Origin: Thiomicrorhabdus marina
GTDB taxonomy: Bacteria; Pseudomonadota; Gammaproteobacteria; Thiomicrospirales; Thiomicrospiraceae
DNA length: 39,693 nt
Reading direction: 5' to 3'
NCBI RefSeq assembly: GCF_017571465.1
Contig: NZ_JAGETV010000023.1
Coordinates: forward strand, 1-39,693
In this document: in pieces, positions 17,652-25,503 of the stretch
Layout of the letters: the number at the start of each line of letters is the position of its first letter
Numbering within the stretch: position 1 is the first letter of the stretch
Program-made: the position numbers and the translations under genes
The notes under the pieces: model-generated
The model's database searches: none
The model's input: the letters and a program-made list of their open reading frames with translations, nothing else
What the model was told of the DNA's origin: nothing

Positions 17652-18404
17652 TTAGTATTTCCAGCCGCGGTGTAGAGCAACAATACCTTGGGTCATATTG
17701 ATGTATTCCGCCTTGTCGAAACCGGCATTCAGCATCATCTGTTTCAAGGTTTCTTGGTCAGGATGCATCCGAATCGATTCCGCTAGATATTGATAACTGG
17801 CTTCGTCATCGGCAATCACTTTGCCCATTTTCGGCAGGATATTGAACGAGTAGAAATCATACAACTTGGCAAAAGCCGGATTGGTGACTTTAGAAAATTC
17901 CAGAATCATCAATTGGCCGCCCGGTTTCAACACGCGATACAGTTCTTCCAACGCTTTATCTTTATTAGTGACATTACGCAGGCCGAAAGCGATGGTACAC
18001 AAATCAAAAGTGTTGTCCGGGAAAGCCAAAGCTTCGGCATTAGTGATGCTGTAATCGACATTGCCGCTGATGCCTTCGTTAATCAGGCGGTCGCGCCCAA
18101 CGCGCACCATGCTTTCGTTGATATCCGCCAGTACCACTTGACCGGTTTTACCGACACGCTTGGCGAACGCTTTGGTCAAATCACCGGTTCCGCCGGCCAA
18201 ATCCAGCACTTTATGCCCCGGACGGACGCCACTTAAATCGATGGTTTGACGCTTCCAGATACGGTGTACGCCCATCGACATGACGTCGTTCATAATGTCG
18301 TAATTGCCGGCAACCGAGTCAAACACGCCTTTAACGCGTTTTACCTTTTCATCCAGCGGTACTTCGCTGAAACCAAAGTCGATGGTGGATTTGTTGTTGC
18401 TCAT
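17652..18404 (-). CDS. ubiE: Ubiquinone/menaquinone C-methyltransferase UbiE
   Basis: UbiE is the SAM-dependent methyltransferase that C-methylates the benzoquinol (or naphthoquinol) ring. The 250-residue protein shows the SAM-binding [14 protein letters not shown] (67-80), the family signature [13 protein letters not shown] near the N-terminus and the typical ending [16 protein letters not shown] is placed 5 bases before ATG 18404. Confidence 0.98.
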   Translation of the reverse strand: MSNNKSTIDFGFSEVPLDEKVKRVKGVFDSVAGNYDIMNDVMSMGVHRIWKRQTIDLSGVRPGHKVLDLAGGTGDLTKAFAKRVGKTGQVVLADINESMVRVGRDRLINEGISGNVDYSITNAEALAFPDNTFDLCTIAFGLRNVTNKDKALEELYRVLKPGGQLMILEFSKVTNPAFAKLYDFYSFNILPKMGKVIADDEASYQYLAESIRMHPDQETLKQMMLNAGFDKAEYINMTQGIVALHRGWKY

Positions 18405-18419
18405 AGTGTCCTCGTTTGC

Positions 18420-18803
18420 CTAATGAGTTTGACCGGATTTTAAAGCATCCAGTTCCGGATGCGAATGACCTTCGCGCATCAGTTTACGAAGGTAGTCCAT
18501 CCAGTATTTTTTCTGGTTTTTACCCAAATCGTACAGCCGTTCCCAAGTATAAAGCCCTGTGTCGTGGCCGTCATCAAAATGCAGTTTGACCGCGTAGTTG
18601 CCAACCGGGGTAATGGCTTCGATATTGACATTCTGCTTGCCGACTTGCAAGGTTTCTTGTCCCGGAGCATGGCCGGTGACTTCGGCCGATTGCGAATAGA
18701 CGCGCAAATATTCGCAACTCAGCTCAAAGGTCTCGTCGCTATCGAAAGTGATTTCCAGTTTACGCGATTTTTGATGCAGTTTGATTTCGGTCGGATGTGG
18801 CAC
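18420..18803 (-). CDS. DUF971 (GBBH-like N-terminal domain) protein
   Basis: A 127-residue DUF971 protein, matching the N-terminal domain of gamma-butyrobetaine hydroxylase without the catalytic part. Typical features are SCEYLRVYSQSAEV, the central GNYAVKLHFDDGHDTGLYTW and the aromatic KYWMDYLRKL. Its molecular role is not established. It sits between hslU and ubiE, a common gammaproteobacterial neighbourhood. The start is GTG, and its TAGGAG ribosome binding site overlaps the hslU stop codon, indicating coupling. Confidence 0.92.
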   Translation of the reverse strand: MPHPTEIKLHQKSRKLEITFDSDETFELSCEYLRVYSQSAEVTGHAPGQETLQVGKQNVNIEAITPVGNYAVKLHFDDGHDTGLYTWERLYDLGKNQKKYWMDYLRKLMREGHSHPELDALKSGQTH

Positions 18804-18812
18804 AGACAGCTC

Positions 18813-20132
18813 CTACAAAATGTATTGCGACAGGTCTTGGTCAACCGACAATTCACCTAGACGCTCTTCAACCATCGCCGCATTGATTTCGATACGTGCG
18901 CCGCGCATATCGGATGCTTCAAAAGAGATATCTTCCAACAGACGTTCCAAAACGGTGTGGAGGCGACGTGCCCCGATGTTTTCGGTATTTTCATTGACTT
19001 GGAAGGCAATTTCCGCCAAACGCTGAATGCCGCTTTCGACGAATTCTAGTTCCACGCCTTCGGTTGCCAATAGCGCTTTTGCTTGTGTAGTCAGCGCCGC
19101 TTTCGGCTCGGTCAGGATACGCACGAAATCATCCACGCTTAGGGATTTCATTTCAACACGAATCGGCAGACGGCCTTGCAGTTCTGGAATCAAATCAGAA
19201 GGTTTCGCCAAGTGGAAAGCTCCGGAAGCGATAAACAGAATGTGGTCGGTTTTAATCATGCCGTATTTGGTCGATACCGAGCTACCTTCGATAAGCGGAA
19301 GCAAGTCACGCTGTACGCCTTCGCGCGACACCGAACCGCTGGAGTTGTCTTGGTTTTTAGCGACCTTGTCGATTTCGTCAATAAAGACGATACCGTTGTT
19401 TTCGACATTCTCAATCGCTTGCGCCTTGATTTGTTCTTCGTTTACCAGGCCGGCCGCTTCTTCGTCAATCAGTGCTTTCATCGCCTGTTTAATTGGCATT
19501 TTGCGTTTTTCTTTTTTGCCTTTACCGAAACCTTCAAACAGACCCTGTAGCTGCTGGGTCATCTCTTCCATACCCGGAGCGCCCATGATTTCTACTTGCG
19601 CCGGCATTGCGCTTAGATCAACTTCAATCTCTTTATTGTCCAAATCGCCTTCACGCAGTCGTTTACGGAATTTCTGACGTGTGTCAGCCATATTGTTATA
19701 GCTGTCTTCTTCGCGGCCGCGTGCCGGTGGCAATAGAATATCTAAAATACGCTCTTCGGCTTTGTCTTCCGCTTGGCGTTGAACATCCTGCATTGCCAAT
19801 TCACGCTGCATTTTTACTGCGGTTTCCGAAAGGTCACGGATAATGGAGTCAACATCGCGACCGACATAACCGACTTCGGTGAACTTGGTCGCTTCGATTT
19901 TCAAGAAAGGGGCATTAGTCAGTTTTGCCAGACGACGTGCGATTTCGGTTTTACCAACCCCGGTCGGTCCAATCATAAGAATGTTTTTAGGGGTGACTTC
20001 CGGCTTTAATTCATCCGATAACTGACTACGACGCCAGCGATTACGTAACGCAATCGCCACTGCGCGTTTTGCATCCGCTTGTCCAACAATGTGGGCATCT
20101 AGACTGTGAACAATCTCTTTAGGCGTCATCAT
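18813..20132 (-). CDS. hslU: HslUV protease ATPase subunit HslU
   Basis: HslU (ClpY) is the hexameric AAA+ unfoldase that feeds proteins to the HslV peptidase. Seen are the N-terminal MTPKEIV and IVGQADAK, Walker A GPTGVGKT (55-62), Walker B VFIDEID (249-255), an inserted I domain (about 110-240) and the conserved C-terminal DLSQYIL that docks into HslV. The start is ATG 20132 (439 residues), eight bases after AAGGAT; the frame extends to 20150 but lacks support there. Its usual operon partner hslV is not next to it but at 22985 on the other strand. Confidence 0.98.
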   Translation of the reverse strand: MMTPKEIVHSLDAHIVGQADAKRAVAIALRNRWRRSQLSDELKPEVTPKNILMIGPTGVGKTEIARRLAKLTNAPFLKIEATKFTEVGYVGRDVDSIIRDLSETAVKMQRELAMQDVQRQAEDKAEERILDILLPPARGREEDSYNNMADTRQKFRKRLREGDLDNKEIEVDLSAMPAQVEIMGAPGMEEMTQQLQGLFEGFGKGKKEKRKMPIKQAMKALIDEEAAGLVNEEQIKAQAIENVENNGIVFIDEIDKVAKNQDNSSGSVSREGVQRDLLPLIEGSSVSTKYGMIKTDHILFIASGAFHLAKPSDLIPELQGRLPIRVEMKSLSVDDFVRILTEPKAALTTQAKALLATEGVELEFVESGIQRLAEIAFQVNENTENIGARRLHTVLERLLEDISFEASDMRGARIEINAAMVEERLGELSVDQDLSQYIL

Positions 20133-20174
20133 CTGTGTAAATCCTTGCAATCTTTATTTTATTGAATGGTTTTT

Positions 20175-20211
20175 ATGGGAGCATTATAAGGGGAATCAAG
20201 AGTGCTTTCAG
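20175..20211 (-). promoter_or_regulatory. Candidate sigma-70 and overlapping sigma-32 promoters of hslU
   Basis: On the minus strand CTGAAA (20211-20206) and a perfect TATAAT (20188-20183) are 17 bases apart, a good sigma-70 promoter. Interleaved with it, CTTGATT (20200-20194) and TCCCAT (20180-20175) are 13 bases apart and resemble the heat-shock consensus CTTGAAA / CCCCAT. A dual promoter would fit hslU, which is heat-induced in other bacteria. The sigma-32 part is the less certain. Confidence 0.55.
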
Positions 20212-20296
20212 GGTAAGTTGGTTTGCGCGATGGCACGGAGTCTGCTAAATTCAGCAAAATTAACCGCAAAAAATTTAATAAAGATAACGAAATTCG

Positions 20297-21136
20297 ATGA
20301 ACACTCTGAAATTTAGCAAAATGCACGGTCTTGGTAATGACTTTATGGTGATTGACGCCATTAACCAGCGAGTTGAGTTTACAACCGCAAAGGTTCAGCG
20401 TTGGGCGGACCGTAATTTCGGCATCGGCTTTGACCAATTGTTAGTGGTCGAATCGGCACAACAAGCAGGTGTCGATTTTCGATATCGTATCTTTAATGCC
20501 GATGGTTCGGAAGTACAACAATGCGGTAATGGCGCACGTTGTTTTGCGAAGTTTGTGTATGACAAAGGGCTGACCGATAAAACCGAAATTACGGTAGAAA
20601 CTGCCTCCGGCATTATTGTTTTATATGTGCAGGATAACGGCTGGATTAAGGTCAATATGGGCGTGCCGAATTTTGCTCCTGAGAGTTTGCCTTTTACCGT
20701 ACCTAAGCAACAAGAAAAATATACGCTAGAAGCCGCCGGGCAAAAGGTTCAAGTCGGTGCGGTATCAATGGGTAACCCGCACGCGGTTATGCAGGTAATT
20801 GACATTGCTGCCGCGCCGGTTGAAAAGCTTGGTGCCGCTCTGGAATCGCATTCGCAGTTTCCGGAACGCGTCAATGTCGGCTTTGCACAAGTCATCGATA
20901 ATGCAAATGTGAAATTACGTGTCTATGAACGCGGTGCGGCGGAAACCTTGGCGTGCGGTACCGGCGCTTGCGCGGCGATGGTGGTATTGAGTCGTTGGGG
21001 CAAGGTTGGTAATGACGTGCAGATTTCCCTGCCGGGTGGTGACTTACGTGTACAGTGGGAAGGCCAGCTGGATTCGGTGGTGTGGATGACCGGGCCTGCG
21101 GAGATGGTATTTGAAGGAATCATTGCCGATGACTAA
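20297..21136 (+). CDS. dapF: Diaminopimelate epimerase DapF
   Basis: DapF converts LL- to meso-diaminopimelate for lysine and peptidoglycan synthesis. The two catalytic cysteines are visible: Cys76 in QQCGNGARCF and Cys220 in LACGTGACAA. The N-terminal FSKMHGLGNDFMVID is diagnostic, and 279 residues is the usual length. It is the first gene of a plus-strand unit diverging from hslU. The ribosome binding site is weak. Confidence 0.98.
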   Translation: MNTLKFSKMHGLGNDFMVIDAINQRVEFTTAKVQRWADRNFGIGFDQLLVVESAQQAGVDFRYRIFNADGSEVQQCGNGARCFAKFVYDKGLTDKTEITVETASGIIVLYVQDNGWIKVNMGVPNFAPESLPFTVPKQQEKYTLEAAGQKVQVGAVSMGNPHAVMQVIDIAAAPVEKLGAALESHSQFPERVNVGFAQVIDNANVKLRVYERGAAETLACGTGACAAMVVLSRWGKVGNDVQISLPGGDLRVQWEGQLDSVVWMTGPAEMVFEGIIADD

Positions 21137-21929
21137 GGATTCTATTCTCGATAAAGCGCAAGTTGTGGTTGAGTTCCTTCAGGAAAACCCGGATTTTTTT
21201 GCGCGTCACCCACATCTTTTGGATGATTTGCAGTTGCCGCATCTGCACGGTGGTTCGGTCTCGCTTGTGGAACGTCAGTTACAACAGTTTCGTCAGCAGC
21301 GCGATTTATTGAAAAACGAATTCACCAATATGTTGGATATTGCCGGCGAAAACAGTTCGCTATTTGAAAAGGTGATGCAGTTTAATCTGACGTTGATGGC
21401 GACTCAGAATGAGGAGCAGGCGTTGCAGCAGATTGAAAAACAGCTACAAAAACTGTTCGATGTCGATTGCGTCAAACTGTATTCTTTTGAAATGCCGAAA
21501 CGTTCGGTGGCAGGCATTCAACAGCTTGGTATGTCGAACCGTTGGAGCAATATGCTTAAGACTCTGCTACAACCGCAAACACCGTTTTGCGGTGCTTTAG
21601 AAAAAGACTGGCGTGAAGGGCTGTTTGCCGATAACGGTCAAGTCTCTTCGGCTTGCATGTTGCCGCTAGGCGAGAAACGTTTATGGGGTGTTTTGGCGTT
21701 AGGGCGTTATGATTTGGGTTATGAAAACGATTTCGGCCACTTTTTCTTAAAACTGATTGCGCAAGTGGTGACTGCCAAGTTGGCGGGTATTTTTGAAGAA
21801 GACTATCAGCCGAAGCTAACGCAGCGAGAGCAGCAAGTTAATTCAGAAGCGCAGCCGAACAGCAAGTTAGAGGACGTGCAGAGTGAAAAGGTGGTTTCAA
21901 TTTCTCGCGCTGCTACTAAGGCAGATTAA
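21129..21929 (+). CDS. DUF484 family protein
   Basis: A 266-residue DUF484 protein with a GAF-like domain (about 95-235). The N-terminus VVEFLQENPDFFARHPHLL is characteristic of the family, followed by a helical segment, the GAF-like part and a variable Gln/Ser-rich tail. Its role is unknown, but it is commonly found between dapF and xerC. AAGGA before ATG 21129 fixes the start; the frame opens at TTG 21111. It overlaps dapF by 8 bases and ends 2 bases before xerC. Confidence 0.93.
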   Translation: MTKDSILDKAQVVVEFLQENPDFFARHPHLLDDLQLPHLHGGSVSLVERQLQQFRQQRDLLKNEFTNMLDIAGENSSLFEKVMQFNLTLMATQNEEQALQQIEKQLQKLFDVDCVKLYSFEMPKRSVAGIQQLGMSNRWSNMLKTLLQPQTPFCGALEKDWREGLFADNGQVSSACMLPLGEKRLWGVLALGRYDLGYENDFGHFFLKLIAQVVTAKLAGIFEEDYQPKLTQREQQVNSEAQPNSKLEDVQSEKVVSISRAATKAD

Positions 21930-21931
21930 CG

Positions 21932-22858
21932 ATGACAATCGAGGACGCATTACTGCAAAAGTTCGCGGATGCGATGCGCGCCAGAAATCGTTCTGCCCAC
22001 ACCATCAAAAATTATCTGGCAGATCTGCAAGATTTCACTGAATATCTTCTGCATCTGGATGCATCGAAAATTCGCAAAGGTCAGGTCAATTGGTTGTCGA
22101 TTGATGCCGAATTGATTCAAGAGTACATGAGCGTGCGCTACCAGCACGGCTTAAGCGCGCGTTCGATTGCTCGTAAGCTTTCCAGTCTGCGTGGCTTCTT
22201 TAATTTCCTACTGGAAAGAAAAGTTTTGCAGCTGAATCCGGCGAGCGGCCTAAAAGCGCCAAAACTTCCGAAGCCATTACCGAAAAGTCTGGATGTCGAT
22301 TTGACCGCGCAGTTACTCGATCAACCGCAATACACTTGGCAAGACGTGCGTGACCAAGCGATTTTCGAGTTGTTGTATTCTGCCGGTTTACGTGTCAGCG
22401 AATGTGCAGGGTTGGATCTGTCCCCAGGGCTGGATAATATCAACAGTGGTTGGGTGCATGTTTTGGGTAAAGGAGCCAAAGAACGTTTGGCTCCGATTGG
22501 ATCTAAATCTTTGCAAGCCTTAAATACGTGGCTGAAGATCCGTTCCGAGTATGCACTTCAAGGTGAACAAGCGGTATTTGTCAATCGTTTCGGCAAACGC
22601 TTGAGTGTGCGTTCCATTCAAAATCGTCTCGATAAGCGTGCTAATGAAGCCGGTCTGCCGACTAAGATGTCGCCACACCGTTTACGGCATGCTTGCGCGA
22701 CGCATGTTCTGGAATCCAGTGGCGATTTGCGCGCCGTGCAAGAGATGCTCGGACATGAAAATCTGTCGACCACGCAGATTTATACCAAACTTGATATGCA
22801 ACATCTGGCGAAGGTTTATGACTCAGCCCATCCGCGCGCGAAAAAACGCCGCTCGTAA
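21932..22858 (+). CDS. xerC: Tyrosine recombinase XerC
   Basis: XerC acts with XerD at the dif site to resolve chromosome dimers. The catalytic set is complete: Arg154 (SAGLRVSE), Lys180 (GKGAKERL), His249 and Arg252 (HRLRHACATH), His275 (LGHENLSTTQ) and Tyr284 (IYTKL). A SAM-like N-terminal core-binding domain covers about 5-95. The size of 308 residues and the dapF-DUF484-xerC order identify the housekeeping enzyme rather than a phage integrase. Confidence 0.96.
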   Translation: MTIEDALLQKFADAMRARNRSAHTIKNYLADLQDFTEYLLHLDASKIRKGQVNWLSIDAELIQEYMSVRYQHGLSARSIARKLSSLRGFFNFLLERKVLQLNPASGLKAPKLPKPLPKSLDVDLTAQLLDQPQYTWQDVRDQAIFELLYSAGLRVSECAGLDLSPGLDNINSGWVHVLGKGAKERLAPIGSKSLQALNTWLKIRSEYALQGEQAVFVNRFGKRLSVRSIQNRLDKRANEAGLPTKMSPHRLRHACATHVLESSGDLRAVQEMLGHENLSTTQIYTKLDMQHLAKVYDSAHPRAKKRRS

Positions 22859-22984
22859 ATTCTCCGCCAATGGCTTGATTCGTTTATTCTGCTAATTTCC
22901 TTTAGAATAGGCGCAGTTTTTACAGTAAAGACGCAAAAAATAATAATGACAACAACACAACAAAATACAGAAAAGGGAGAGCAG

Positions 22985-23527
22985 ATGTCCTTCAGAGGTA
23001 CTACGATTTTATGCGCTAAACGCGAAGGCGAAATGGTAATCGGCGGTGACGGTCAGGTGACTTTAGGTCATGTCGTAATGAAGGGCAATGCGCGTAAGGT
23101 TCGCCGTCTGTATAACGGTAAAGTACTGGCGGGGTTTGCCGGCGCAACCGCCGATGCTTTCACGCTATTCGAGCGTTTTGAAGCGCGTCTGCAAACGCAT
23201 AACGGTCAGCTAATGCGAGCTGCGGTGGAAATGGCGAAAGACTGGCGAACCGACCGTGCGTTACGTAAGCTGGAAGCGATGATGTTGGTTGCCGACCAAG
23301 ATAATATGTTGCTGATTTCCGGTACCGGTGATGTTATTGAGCCGCAAGACGACTTTATCGCCATTGGTTCTGGCGGCAACTATGCTTATTCAGCCGCGGC
23401 AGCACTGATGGCGAACACCGATTTAAGCGCGCGCGATGTAGTTGAAAAATCTCTAACCATCGCCGGTGATCTTTGTATTTATACCAACCATAATCTAACC
23501 ATCGAAAGCTTGAAAGCGGACGATTAA
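22985..23527 (+). CDS. hslV: HslUV protease catalytic subunit HslV (with short propeptide)
   Basis: HslV (ClpQ) is the N-terminal threonine peptidase of the HslUV complex. AGGGAG ahead of ATG 22985 sets the start and gives [13 protein letters not shown], so the catalytic Thr is residue 6 and five residues must be removed. Many relatives, including Escherichia coli, begin directly MTT. The body is canonical: [25 protein letters not shown], and [14 protein letters not shown] near the end. An in-frame ATG at 22946 lacks a ribosome binding site. The gene is separated from hslU by the xerC-DUF484-dapF block. Confidence 0.96.
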   Translation: MSFRGTTILCAKREGEMVIGGDGQVTLGHVVMKGNARKVRRLYNGKVLAGFAGATADAFTLFERFEARLQTHNGQLMRAAVEMAKDWRTDRALRKLEAMMLVADQDNMLLISGTGDVIEPQDDFIAIGSGGNYAYSAAAALMANTDLSARDVVEKSLTIAGDLCIYTNHNLTIESLKADD

Positions 23528-23550
23528 CGTACTGATTGTAGGAGACGCAG

Positions 23551-24147
23551 ATGGATGAGTCAGTAAAACAAAATCAAGCAGATGCTCAAGCACAAGCCTC
23601 AGAAGAAATGGTCTGTATGCCTAAGCATCGAGGGGTGATTGAGCGTTCCGTCGAGTTTACTCTGTGGAATAGCCGTTTTGTGGTGATGGTGGCAGTGGTC
23701 GCTAGTTTATTGACTGCGTTTGCGATTTTTTACACCACCTCGATTGATGTCTTCTACACCATTGCCCACTTGACTCATTATCATGAATTAGATGATGCCG
23801 GGCGTATGGAAATGAAGGCGCAGACGGTGGCACACGTGGTCGCGTCGGTAGATGGTTTTTTGTTGGGAGCGATTATGTTGATCTTCTCGCTCGGTTTGTA
23901 TGAACTGTTTATCTCCAAGATTGATGTGGCACAGGGCAATGGCACCAGCAAAATTCTGATTATCAATTCGTTGGATGATTTGAAAGACAAACTTGCTAAA
24001 GTGATTCTGATGATTTTGGTGGTTATGTTTTTCGAACAAGCGATTTTCTTGAAGCCGACCGGTCCTTTAGAGCTTCTTTATTACGCCTTGGCAATTATGC
24101 TAGTGGCCTTGGCACTGTTCCTTTCGCACAAAGCCTACAAGCATTAG
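23551..24147 (+). CDS. YqhA/UPF0114 family membrane protein
   Basis: A 198-residue integral membrane protein with about four hydrophobic segments (about 43-65, 98-118, 147-168 and 176-194). The stretch SLDDLKDKLAKVILMILVV and the early ERSVEFTLWNSRF match the UPF0114/YqhA family, whose function is unknown. The N-terminus is a hydrophilic Gln/Ala-rich extension of about 30 residues. TAGGAG precedes ATG 23551, 23 bases after hslV. A terminator follows, so it ends the dapF unit. Confidence 0.85.
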   Translation: MDESVKQNQADAQAQASEEMVCMPKHRGVIERSVEFTLWNSRFVVMVAVVASLLTAFAIFYTTSIDVFYTIAHLTHYHELDDAGRMEMKAQTVAHVVASVDGFLLGAIMLIFSLGLYELFISKIDVAQGNGTSKILIINSLDDLKDKLAKVILMILVVMFFEQAIFLKPTGPLELLYYALAIMLVALALFLSHKAYKH

Positions 24148-24170
24148 TCACTGAGTCAACCTCAACAAAG

Positions 24171-24208
24171 AAAGCCCGTCCGGAAAATTTTCTCGATGGG
24201 CTTTTTTT
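24171..24208 (+). terminator. Rho-independent terminator after the dapF-yqhA unit
   Basis: AAAGCCCGTC (24171-24180) pairs with GATGGGCTTT (24195-24204) with one G-U pair and a 14-base loop, followed directly by a T run (24202-24208). Confidence 0.9.
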
Positions 24209-24242
24209 ACGCCTTAATGAAATTGTCATCTTTTCGTTATCA

Positions 24243-24258
24243 AGCTGTTACAACAGCT
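24243..24258. promoter_or_regulatory. Perfect palindrome upstream of the repeat lipoprotein
   Basis: AGCTGTT-AC-AACAGCT is a perfect inverted repeat with a 2-base centre, 53 bases before ATG 24311. Its spacing suits a dimeric repressor site. A second imperfect hairpin, TGCGGCATA / TATGCGCA (24268-24290, one bulge), follows in the probable leader. I could not identify a convincing promoter pair nearby. Confidence 0.4.
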
Positions 24259-24310
24259 CGCTAGGATTGCGGCATATTTTTTTATGCGCATTAGCTATGA
24301 GGTTTTAACG

Positions 24311-25429
24311 ATGCAATTTTCGAAAGTGGTTCTAGGTTCGGCACTTGCTGCCGCTGTTCTATCTGGTTGTCAGGTTGTTGATCCAGATTCTAAAAAAGTG
24401 ATTAAGAGCAATGACATCACGGTAGTCGATCCGGATAGCAAAGAAGTGATTGTTGGTAGCAAGAAAGCCATCAAGCAGATCTTTGAAGTAGACCACGATG
24501 GTCGTATGTACCAGTTTTATGATTTCGCGACTTATCAGTCCTTCTTGGATGTGGGTGAAACCGCTTACCGTTTGACGCGTATCGGTGGTGGTCCAAAGGG
24601 TGAAACCCTAGTATTTGGTCTAGCGAAAGCAGATAAGAAGAAAGGTGCTAAAACGCCTGCGGCAATGCTTTGGGATGGCAAGGTAGAAGCGAGTAAAGAT
24701 TTCTACGGTGAGATTCGTAAGCACGGCCGAATCTATGTATTCAACAATAAGGCAGATATGGATGCGGTGCGCCAAGTGGGCGAACCTTCTTACATGTTTA
24801 CCGAAATTGGTGGTGGTCCGAAAGGTGAAACGGTTGTTTATGTGCTAAACAAGAGCAATAAGAAAAAACGTCCGGATGCGCTAATCGCTAAGTTCAAAAC
24901 ACTTAATCCAGTCGTACAAATGGCAGTAGCAGAGCCGGTTGCTGAAGCAGCACCAGAAGTTGCAGAGCCTGTGATTGTTAAAACCACGGAAATTTTTGAT
25001 GTAATTCATGATGGTCGCTACTACAGCTTCTACGACTATGCGACTTACCAGTCATTCCTAAGCGTAGGTGAAACCGCTTATCGTTTGACTCGTATCGGCG
25101 GTGGTCCAAAGGGTGAAACTTTGGTATTCGGTCTAGCGAAAGCAGATAAGAAGAAAGGTGACAATACGCCGGCAGCATTGTTGTGGGACGGTAAATCAGA
25201 AGTAGAAGGTAATTTCTACGCTGAACTAAGAAAGCATGGTCGTATCTATGTGTTTAACAAGAAAGCTGATTTAGATGCTGTTCGCCAAGTAGGTGAGCCA
25301 TCTTATATGTATACGCAAATCGGTGCCGGTGCGAACGGCGAAACTTTGGTGTTTGTGCTAAACAAAGACAATAAAAAGAAAAAGCCGGTTGAACTAATGG
25401 AAAAATACCAAGCGGTTAACGCTAAGTAA
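24311..25429 (+). CDS. Lipoprotein with fourfold internal repeat, family not recognised
   Basis: I do not recognise this family. The 372-residue precursor has a lipobox LSGC (Cys20). The start is ATG 24311 after GAGG; the frame opens at 24284. It consists of two long copies (from Ile57 and from Ile228, offset 171 residues with no gaps, roughly three quarters identical). Each long copy holds two related halves, for example at His62 and His138, with the pattern HxGRxYxF then VGExxY then IGGGPKGET then VFxL. They are joined by an Ala/Glu/Val-rich linker. The halves vaguely recall YHS-like domains but lack cysteines. It is flanked by terminators on both sides, so it is probably monocistronic. Confidence 0.85.
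   Translation: MQFSKVVLGSALAAAVLSGCQVVDPDSKKVIKSNDITVVDPDSKEVIVGSKKAIKQIFEVDHDGRMYQFYDFATYQSFLDVGETAYRLTRIGGGPKGETLVFGLAKADKKKGAKTPAAMLWDGKVEASKDFYGEIRKHGRIYVFNNKADMDAVRQVGEPSYMFTEIGGGPKGETVVYVLNKSNKKKRPDALIAKFKTLNPVVQMAVAEPVAEAAPEVAEPVIVKTTEIFDVIHDGRYYSFYDYATYQSFLSVGETAYRLTRIGGGPKGETLVFGLAKADKKKGDNTPAALLWDGKSEVEGNFYAELRKHGRIYVFNKKADLDAVRQVGEPSYMYTQIGAGANGETLVFVLNKDNKKKKPVELMEKYQAVNAK
24479..25406 (+). repeat. Tandem direct repeat within the lipoprotein gene (513-base period)
   Basis: DNA from about 24479 recurs at 24992 with a constant offset of 513 bases. Conservation is highest around 24554-24645 and 25067-25158, where whole stretches such as GTCTAGCGAAAGCAGATAAG are identical. This points to a fairly recent internal duplication, or to gene conversion between the halves. 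Confidence 0.85.
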
Positions 25430-25459
25430 TTTTCGATTCCAAGTTTGGATGCTGGAAAG

Positions 25460-25491
25460 CCGCGGGTGAGTTAATCGCCTGCGGTTTTTTT
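25460..25491 (+). terminator. Rho-independent terminator after the repeat lipoprotein
   Basis: CCGCGGGTG (25460-25468) pairs with CGCCTGCGG (25476-25484), including two G-U pairs, and is followed by seven T (25485-25491). The end of waaA on the other strand lies 13 bases further on. Confidence 0.85.
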
Positions 25492-25503
25492 GGTTTTAAG
25501 ATT

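Noticed and set aside
21932-22858. Phage or integron integrase
   Set aside because: Position after dapF-DUF484 and full-length similarity to XerC point to the housekeeping recombinase.
24201-24310. Promoter from TTGTCA at 24223-24228
   Set aside because: No acceptable -10 box lies 16-18 bases downstream, so I do not claim a promoter there.
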